From NCBI GenBank assembly GCA_013151585.1, contig JAADHY010000511.1, positions 1 through 11,841 on the forward strand: 11,841 nt of DNA. Reading direction: 5' to 3'. Below, in pieces: positions 6,681-11,841 of this stretch. The DNA is from Planctomycetota bacterium. Lineage in GTDB: Bacteria > Planctomycetota > Planctomycetia > Planctomycetales > Planctomycetaceae. The position numbers were made by a program, and so were the translations under genes. The number at the start of each line of letters is the position of its first letter. The stretch's first letter is position 1. Under the pieces are notes generated by a model, which was not told where the DNA came from, did not search any database, and worked only from the letters and a program-made list of their open reading frames with translations.

Positions 6681-8115
6681 TTACCGGACGGACTGTTTCA
6701 TGATCCGATCCATTTGCGTCACGATATCGGGATGCAACGCAGCCACGTTGTGTTGTTCGCCAATGTCTGTGCGCAAGTCGTAAAGCTCAATCGGCGCGCC
6801 AGACTTCAGCCGGACCGCTTTCCAGGCCCCCTGTCGAACGGCTTCTTTGCCGCGGTACCGCCAATAGAGGTACTCATGGTGGGCCTGCGGGCGTCCCAGC
6901 AATGTCGGCACGAACGAAATGCCGTCGATGTCTTGTGGTGGCTCGACGCCAGCCAGTTCGCACGCCGTGGGCAAGAAATCCCAAAAGGCGAGCGGCTCGT
7001 GCGAGACCCGTCCGGGCCGAATCGTCCCCGGCCACCAGGCGATGCCGGGCACTCGAATGCCGCCTTCGTACAAATCCCGCTTGTACCCGCGCAGCGGGCC
7101 GTTCGAATCGAAGAATTCGTGGTCGTGGCCACCTTCGTGATGAGGCCCGTTGTCCGAGGTGAAGATCACAAGCGTCTTGCGTTCGATCTTCAACTCGTGC
7201 AGCAAAGCGATCAATCGGCCTACATCCCGGTCCAGCCGACTGACCATCGCCGCAAAGCCCTTCTCCGTGTCAGGCCAATCACGGTCGGCGTAGATGCCGT
7301 AATCCGGCACCTCCAAACCATTCCCAGTGACGCGTCCGCCCTCGTTGTTGGCGTGTGGCAACGTCCAGTGCACGTGCAGCAGAAACGGCCGGGTGTGGTT
7401 CTTCCGCACCCAGGCCAGCATCTGGTCGGTCATCACGTCGTGCGAGTACGTGACCCGTTTGATCGAAACGCGACCGCGCGCTTTGGGGTGATCGCTCAGC
7501 ACGTTCCCCTTCAACGGGAACTTTTGGTCGTTCAGCCAAAGGTGCGTGGGGTAGTAGTTGTGAGCCGCTCCTTGATCCAAATAGCCCATCCAGAAGTCGA
7601 ATCCGTTCCGGTTTGGATGCCCGGTTGTGCCGACTCCGCCCATGGCCCACTTGCCGACACCTCCGGTCGCGTAACCGGCCTGCTTCAACAGCTCGGCCAC
7701 GGTCACATCCGAGGGCCGGAAAATGTACCGGGCGTTGCTGCTGATGGGAGTGTGCCCCATGTGCTTGCCCGTCCAAAGAGACAGACGCGACGGCCGGCAG
7801 ACCGTGCAGCCCGCGTAAAAATCCGTGAAGCGCAGCCCCTCGGCCGCTAACCGATCCAGATTCGGTGTTTGCAACGTCTTCTGACCGTAGCACCCCAAAT
7901 CGCCGTAACCGAGATCATCGGCCATGATGAAGATGATATTCGGCCGTAAAGGCGCTGGTTTCTTCTCCGCGCCTGGTGCGGCCGAAACGGCGACGGCCAG
8001 CGCAAGCCGCCAGCCAGGTCAGTCCGCCGATCATCCGAGACAAGCGCGCCGGGGCACGAAGCCGTGACCTGCGCTCGTCTATGCATTGGGAAAAGTTCCA
8101 CGTCGGAGTCGTCAT
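6681..8115 (-). CDS. Secreted sulfatase, frameshifted within the signal peptide
   Basis: This is a type I (alkaline-phosphatase superfamily) sulfatase, which hydrolyses sulfate esters, probably on extracellular glycans. The intact 414-codon body from ATG 7925 has MADDLGYGD with the metal-binding aspartates; CRPSRLSLWTG, matching CxPSRxxLxTG, whose Cys43 (counted from 7925) is converted to formylglycine; GKWAMGG; TSDNGPHHEGG; and a C-terminal ELYDLRTDIGEQHN. The first beta-strand, PNIIFI, lies upstream of that ATG in the same frame, which then runs without a usual start codon to a stop at 8019-8021. The natural start is most likely ATG 8115, with GGGAGGA (8122-8128) 6 bases upstream. Its frame gives a basic N-terminus and MIGGLTWLA, and must shift by one extra base at 8007-8008 to continue as LALAVAVSAAPGAEKKPAP. 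Corrected length would be 477 residues, normal for the family. As read, export is probably lost, unless the extra base is a sequencing error. It also needs a formylglycine-generating enzyme, not seen here. Confidence 0.85.
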
Positions 8116-8170
8116 TGCGCGTCCTCCCTTGGAAGCAGTTCTTTGTGAGTGTTGCAGCATTTTCGGACAG

Positions 8171-8179
8171 AGTATATCA
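8171..8179 (-). promoter_or_regulatory. Candidate extended -10 promoter for the sulfatase gene
   Basis: On the minus strand the sequence reads TGATATACT, an extended -10 element (TGn plus TATACT, 5 of 6 matches to TATAAT), 55 bases upstream of the inferred sulfatase start at 8115. No good -35 box is seen at the usual distance, which is compatible with an extended -10 promoter. It could drive the sulfatase and esterase genes. Confidence 0.35.
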
Positions 8180-8373
8180 CTTCAACGGGAACTTCCATGC
8201 TCGAGCGGCCACCGCAGCGGCCGGGCCATTGCCATCAGCCGAAGCGAGCTGCCCGGGGGAGACACAGGAGCCCGTATCGCCCGCCCGCGCTCGAAGGCCC
8301 GGCCGCGAAGCGCACTAGCGCGAGGCTCGGAGCTCGGCGCTCGATTTGATCGTAACGCGGAGGAGCAGACGCG

Positions 8374-8784
8374 ATGACTGATTCGTCTGGACCAAGCCAA
8401 CGAGATGTCCGCTCGACGTGGCCCCCTCTTCGCGCGTGGAACATCGCTTTTCGGACCATCCACATCGGTGTCGCTGGAATCTTATGCGGCGGGCATGTCT
8501 TCAACGTTCCCGCGTCACGGCTGCACCTATGGCTGTGGCTGACGCTCGCCAGCGGAGCAGGACTGATCCTCGTGGAAGCAATGTCTCGCCCGCATTGGTT
8601 GCTCCAGGCCCGAGCGGCTTTCGTCCTGCTCAAGCTGGTGCTGCTGTTGCTGATTGTGCCCTTGTGGACAGCTCGATTGTGGTTGCTAGCGATGGTCATC
8701 ATCTTGGCGTCGGTTGGTTCCCATATGCCAGCCCGGTTTCGATACTACTCGCCGTTCCAGCAGGAGGATCCCCAGGGAGCCTGA
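8374..8784 (+). CDS. Small integral membrane protein of unknown function
   Basis: This encodes 136 residues with four probable membrane-spanning helices: about 26-44 (IHIGVAGILCGGHVF), 51-69 (LHLWLWLTLASGAGLILVEA), 81-98 (AAFVLLKLVLLLLIVPLW) and 101-118 (RLWLLAMVIILASVGSHM). A short basic and aromatic tail (PARFRYYSPF) follows the last helix. GGAGGAG (8359-8365) lies 8 bases before the ATG, so the start is well supported. I do not recognise a named family and see no catalytic motif apart from scattered histidines (30, 41, 51, 74, 117), which might bind heme or metal; that is speculation. It is divergent from the sulfatase across about 260 bases and separate from the DUF1559 gene, so context gives no clear function. 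Confidence 0.75.
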   Translation: MTDSSGPSQRDVRSTWPPLRAWNIAFRTIHIGVAGILCGGHVFNVPASRLHLWLWLTLASGAGLILVEAMSRPHWLLQARAAFVLLKLVLLLLIVPLWTARLWLLAMVIILASVGSHMPARFRYYSPFQQEDPQGA

Positions 8785-9285
8785 GGTTTGTTTGCCGGCG
8801 CCGGGCTGTTTCCCACAAGAGCTGTCCCCGACGGAGGCTCGGTTAATGCGGCATCCCTCGCCGCGTCGCTTGCAGCAACCCGGCTGCGGTATCAACGCCC
8901 GGATCGAGGAACCGAAGAACGGAGTCCAAGTGCGCGCAGGTTGGGTCCGCCAGCGCACCGTGATTGAGAGCGGCACGGAGCGAAACGTCCACTTTTTCGG
9001 ACCCTGATCCCGTCGTCCCGCGCATCTAATTGTTGGTTCGTCTTGCCGTTGAGAGGCACATCTTCGGTGTGCATTTGGCCAACTGCCACGGAGCGATTCT
9101 CGACGATCGACATTCGTCACGGGTTTGGTCCCCTTCCCGCTTTTTCCTCGCTGCAATCCGGACGCACGGATCGGGTTTTGGTGCAGGAATTGTGGAAAAA
9201 AGTTGAAATCCGAAACCTGAGAACGTAAACTACGAACGCATTCAGCATCTCTTGCTCACCTTCGTTTCCGAGGTTGGGCAGCTCG

Positions 9286-9339
9286 TTCGAGAGTTGGAAC
9301 GAGATCATTTGAGGAATCCTCTCGAAAACGACCGGTCGT
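9286..9339. repeat. Adjacent dyads: 8-bp inverted repeat and 12-bp palindrome
   Basis: TTCGAGAG (9286-9293) and CTCTCGAA (9319-9326) are perfect inverted copies 25 bases apart. Immediately after them, ACGACCGGTCGT (9328-9339) is a perfect 12-bp palindrome. The pair could be protein-binding sites or part of a folded RNA; no function can be assigned from sequence alone. Confidence 0.4.
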
Positions 9340-9795
9340 CGGGGTCAATCGATTTGCATGTTTTTCTGGTTGCTCCGATTGTGCGCCGGCCACGTCGCTG
9401 TTGGGAGACGGTTTTAGGGCGGCGCTGGTCATGTGAGGGTTCCGAAACGGCCCATGAGGCCGATAGTTGCATTGACGGCCGGGAATTCGCTGGTCAGAAT
9501 TGTGAAGGGGGCGGAAGTCGGAAGGATACGCGAGGCGAGAATTCCGGCGAACCGAACAAGATGACGCTTGCCACGGTATGCCGTGGATGCCAAGATACTC
9601 GCTGCAAGGAATGAGCCGTGCGGCACCAAGTCGGGCCAACGTCGGCGTGAATTATTGGGGACGCGAGGCTGCGTCAGAAGCCGACCGCTGTCTGGGCCAG
9701 AGAGGACGGGCGGCTGGCGTGGTATTCGCCGACGGATAACAAATCGACATTTCGGATGTGGGTAACCCGATGAAGGGAGCCGGCTGGTTGTCGCA

Positions 9796-9884
9796 CGCCG
9801 CGCAGCTTGTCGCGGCGCAACACCATCGACTCGATACCCAGTTGGCTGGGCGCGATCCGGATGATTTAAGAACGGAGTCCGGAT
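9796..9884. repeat. Two 7-bp stem-loops upstream of the DUF1559 gene
   Basis: CGCCGCG (9796-9802) pairs with CGCGGCG (9811-9817) around an 8-base loop, and ATCCGGA (9855-9861) pairs with TCCGGAT (9878-9884) around 16 bases. Both lie 190-280 bases upstream of the DUF1559 start. They could belong to a leader RNA, but GC-rich DNA gives such stems by chance. Confidence 0.3.
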
Positions 9885-10017
9885 TTCGTGATGGAATGAG
9901 GGTGTCGGTCGAAGCTGGCATGGACAGGTGGGTCAGGCAGAAAAAAGCTTTTCGCTTCATGTAACACGCGTTTTGTGTCCGAGGGTTCGTTGTGCGCCGT
10001 TTCCCACCGCGCGCACA

Positions 10018-10049
10018 GGAAACTTCGGAAGAGTTGTTGTTTCCCGAAG
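10018..10049 (+). promoter_or_regulatory. Interlocking inverted repeats in the DUF1559 leader
   Basis: GGAAAC (10018-10023) can pair with GTTTCC (10039-10044), and CTTCGG (10023-10028) can pair with CCGAAG (10044-10049). The order A-B-A'-B' means the two helices would form a pseudoknot or compete as alternatives. The structure ends 15 bases before the GGGAGG ribosome site (10065-10070), a suitable place for translational control. This is a prediction from base pairing only. Confidence 0.3.
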
Positions 10050-10076
10050 CTGTTGTCTTAACAAGGGAGGAATGCG

Positions 10077-11138
10077 ATGAAAGATGTGAGTCGATGTTGT
10101 GGCCCGAGGCGGGTTCGGGGTTTCACGCTGATCGAGCTGCTGGTGGTGATTGCCATCATCGCCATCTTGATTGCTCTATTATTGCCTGCCGTCCAGCAGG
10201 CTCGAGAAGCGGCCCGGCGAACCCAGTGCCGAAACAATTTGAAACAAATCGGCATCGCGATGCACAACTACCACGATACGTACGGGATGTTCGCGAAGCC
10301 GACGATTCTGGGATTGACGGTCGGTTCGGGACTTGACATTCGCAGCTCGACTACCTGGGAACTGTCCTTGTTGCCCTATCTGGATCAGGCTCCGCTCTAC
10401 GAGCGATACGACTTCAATCAGGGGGCCTATGACGCGGTCAACGCTCCAGTCATCGTGCAGGTGATTTCCGGGTTCCTCTGCCCCTCTACGGCTGGCACAG
10501 ACCCTCTTGTTCAGTACGACATCCCGGCTGGAACCCAAATCGAGCCTTCGTTTCCCGGCCTTGCCCGGAACTGGACCTTTCGAGGCGGTCGGTGCGATTA
10601 TGAGGCGATGCAAGGGGTGCGGGGCGATTTGGCCAGCATTGCTTACGCGCAGCTTGGCATGAATGTCGGCGGGAGCCGCCATGGCTACGCCACCTGGGAC
10701 ATCCGCTTCTTGGATGCCCCGCCGTACAGCGACGGCGGCACCGCGGGCCGTGTTCGCGACATCACTGACGGTACAAGCAACACGGTGATGGTGGTGGAGC
10801 TGGCTGGACGTAACAAACTGTGGAGGGTTGGCCGGCCCGATAGCACTCAGCCCGACGCTCAGATTCAGGAGTGGGTCTCGGGCGGAGGCTGGGCTGACCC
10901 GATCAACGAGATGTGGGTTAACGGTCGCCTTTACGACGGCACCTCTGGTCCGGACGGTGGTCCATGTGCTATCAATTGCTCGAATGAGCGTGGTGCCGGG
11001 TGGTATTCGTTCCATCCTGGCGGCGCCTTTTCCTTGATGTGTGATGGCTCTGTTCGTTTCATGAATCAGAGTCTCTCGCAGGCGGTCATCGCAGCATTGA
11101 TCACCGCAGCGAAAGGCGAACCGCTCGGCGAGTTTTAG
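10077..11138 (+). CDS. DUF1559 domain protein with prepilin-like N-terminus
   Basis: This encodes 353 residues of the DUF1559 family, abundant in planctomycetes and resembling type II secretion or type IV pilus pseudopilins. After a basic leader, RG at 14-15 precedes FTLIELLVVIAIIAILIALL: the prepilin peptidase would cut after Gly15, Phe16 would be methylated, and Glu20 is the conserved +5 glutamate. The following AVQQAREAARRTQCRNNLKQ is the family's signature helix, then IGIAMHNYHDTYG. Near the C-terminus, SFHPGGAFSLMCDGSVRF is the standard His-to-Asp-Gly motif closing the domain. GGGAGG (10065-10070) lies 6 bases before the ATG. It stands alone with no pilus assembly genes beside it, as is usual for these dispersed genes. 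Its role is unknown; it is probably anchored at the cell envelope by the N-terminal helix. Family assignment is very secure. Confidence 0.95.
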   Translation: MKDVSRCCGPRRVRGFTLIELLVVIAIIAILIALLLPAVQQAREAARRTQCRNNLKQIGIAMHNYHDTYGMFAKPTILGLTVGSGLDIRSSTTWELSLLPYLDQAPLYERYDFNQGAYDAVNAPVIVQVISGFLCPSTAGTDPLVQYDIPAGTQIEPSFPGLARNWTFRGGRCDYEAMQGVRGDLASIAYAQLGMNVGGSRHGYATWDIRFLDAPPYSDGGTAGRVRDITDGTSNTVMVVELAGRNKLWRVGRPDSTQPDAQIQEWVSGGGWADPINEMWVNGRLYDGTSGPDGGPCAINCSNERGAGWYSFHPGGAFSLMCDGSVRFMNQSLSQAVIAALITAAKGEPLGEF

Positions 11139-11172
11139 CCCGAAACTCCACGCATTGGGTTGACACGAGGAT

Positions 11173-11208
11173 GCCCGTCGAGTCGGTCCTGATGGCTGCT
11201 CGACGGGC
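11173..11208 (+). terminator. Hairpin downstream of the DUF1559 gene
   Basis: GCCCGTCGAG (11173-11182) and CTCGACGGGC (11199-11208) form a perfect 10-bp stem with a 16-base loop, 35 bases after the stop codon. No T-run follows, so it is not a classical intrinsic terminator, but its strength and position fit transcription ending or 3' end protection. Confidence 0.5.
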
Positions 11209-11724
11209 CTCCTGTCGCTCAAAAATACGGAGAGGATACGGAGTCGGACCGGCCGACGAAGAACGAAGGGAGAGGACCGAGGGGTCCGTGCCTTTTGCTC
11301 GCTGACTGGCGGTCATCGGGGGCGGGCTACCGTGTACCGACATGCGAGCGTGGTGTTCGGTTTTCGTTAACCAACTTGGCGGCGACCGGGATGGCGGGGT
11401 TGGACGCCTCCTCCTAGCGAGGGTACCCCGGTCGGCCTTGTGAGAGAGGCGCCCTGCCTTTGCTACGGATGCTGACTCCGTCTGCAACGAGGTTGTCGGC
11501 AACAGAAAATGTGCGGTTTCGGTACGGGTGTCGAGGTGCGCTACGATGAGCGTGTCAGACGCAGAGAGTAGCCGTCTCCCTTCGGTCGTGTTACGGATGA
11601 CGTGAAGACGGTCCACCCGGGAGCGAAATAAATGAATCCTGGATTCGCCGCGTCAGCGATGTAGGCTCGTGGCGGGTTTTAGACTGGCATGTGTAAACTG
11701 GATCGAGCGAAAGTTTGAAGCTGT
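11209..11724. other. Region without a convincing gene
   Basis: About 500 bases hold no recognisable coding sequence; the longest minus-strand frame overlaps the end of the DUF1559 gene and is rich in Arg, Ser and Pro, as expected of a chance antisense frame. A perfect 8-bp dyad, CGACCGGG (11383-11390) and CCCGGTCG (11427-11434), encloses 36 bases and might fold as RNA. Nothing else stands out. Confidence 0.4.
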
Positions 11725-11841
11725 TTGGCGGTTTTGGCGCTGATAGGCGGCGGACAAGGACGCTTCCTTGCACTCGACGATGCAATGTATGATGGCGCGT
11801 GGGACGGCAAGCCGCGCCCATTGATTGATAGCCAGTTGATC
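11725..11841 (+). CDS. Possible 5' part of a gene running off the window
   Basis: After a TGA at 11716-11718 one frame stays open to the window edge. From TTG 11725 it begins LAVLALIGGGQGRF and continues DDAMYDGAWDGKPRPLIDSQLI. The second half looks protein-like, but I do not recognise it, and there is no clear ribosome site, so the start could instead be ATG 11785. A small stem-loop CAAGGA/TCCTTG (11755-11770) lies inside it. It may be chance. Confidence 0.2.
   Translation, partial: MAVLALIGGGQGRFLALDDAMYDGAWDGKPRPLIDSQLI

Larger units (their letters stand above)
8785..10076 (+). other. Long region without a convincing gene, containing inverted repeats
   Basis: About 1.3 kb lies between the membrane protein and the DUF1559 gene. 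No reading frame here combines a ribosome site with family-like sequence. The most protein-like stretch is one frame from ATG 9578 to TAA 9737-9739 that, ignoring the stop, continues to TAA 9962-9964 (NYWGREAASEADRCL, then GAGWLSHAAQLVAAQ). It could be a decayed gene, but I do not recognise it. The region also carries a small hairpin CCACGG/CCGTGG (9571-9586), two dyads at 9286-9339 and two at 9796-9884. It may hold regulatory DNA or an untranslated leader for the DUF1559 gene. Confidence 0.45.

Noticed and set aside
5653..6783. Plus-strand open frame of 376 codons opposite the esterase
   Set aside because: Shadow of the esterase gene, whose motifs, signal peptide and ribosome site are convincing.
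6477..7850. Plus-strand open frame of 457 codons opposite the sulfatase
   Set aside because: It is antisense to a gene with clear catalytic motifs and has no family signature; long antisense frames are expected in GC-rich coding DNA.
9252..9614. Plus-strand open frame of 120 codons in the gene-free region
   Set aside because: No ribosome site, no recognisable motif and a composition like a chance frame; a competing minus-strand frame covers the same bases.
8915..9880. 13-base direct repeat AAGAACGGAGTCC at 8915-8927 and 9868-9880
   Set aside because: One exact 13-base match is about what chance gives in 12 kb, and the flanks do not match.
10179..11222. Minus-strand open frame of 347 codons opposite the DUF1559 gene
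   Set aside because: Antisense to an unmistakable DUF1559 gene.
11101..11616. Minus-strand open frame of 171 codons
   Set aside because: Overlaps the end of the DUF1559 gene, has chance-like composition rich in Arg, Ser and Thr, and no ribosome site.
1..11841. CRISPR array, tRNA or rRNA gene, phage structural or defence genes beyond the toxin-antitoxin pair
   Set aside because: I saw no regularly spaced repeats, no tRNA-like clover-leaf and no such protein families on either strand.

Overview
The window looks like a piece of a planctomycete chromosome (Planctomycetota, probably a Pirellulales-like lineage; this is inference). The evidence is a DUF1559 protein with a type IV prepilin-like N-terminus, a family greatly expanded in that phylum, together with a secreted sulfatase, a DUF4838 glycoside-hydrolase-like protein and a fused esterase. 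The DNA is GC-rich, so long antisense reading frames run opposite most true genes; these were discarded.

Layout. 1-502: the 3' end of an IS66-type transposase, a remnant of an insertion sequence. 770-3421 (minus): a secreted DUF4838 protein. 3692-4654 (plus): a type II toxin-antitoxin module with an intact UPF0175 antitoxin and a DUF3368 PIN-like toxin that carries both an in-frame stop and a -1 frameshift. 4903-6495 (minus): a secreted two-domain esterase (alpha/beta hydrolase plus SGNH hydrolase). 6681-8115 (minus): a secreted sulfatase whose signal-peptide segment is separated from the catalytic body by a +1 frameshift. 8374-8784 (plus): a small four-helix membrane protein of unknown function, divergent from the sulfatase. 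8785-10076: nearly 1.3 kb with no convincing gene but several inverted repeats. 10077-11138 (plus): the DUF1559 prepilin-like protein, followed by a strong hairpin. 11209-11841: no convincing gene, except a possible partial reading frame running off the right edge.

How the genes fit together. The three minus-strand genes all encode exported enzymes or enzyme-like proteins: sulfate-ester removal (sulfatase), acyl-ester removal (alpha/beta plus SGNH hydrolase) and probable glycan binding or cleavage (DUF4838). This suggests a small locus for breaking down sulfated, acylated polysaccharide. The toxin-antitoxin module sits on the opposite strand between the esterase and the DUF4838 gene.

The most notable features are lesions and insertions: a dead toxin beside a live antitoxin, a frameshifted sulfatase export signal, and an 8-bp-arm palindrome embedded in frame in the DUF4838 gene. 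I see no convincing entirely new multi-gene system here. The fused esterase and the palindrome inside a coding sequence are the best candidates for follow-up.
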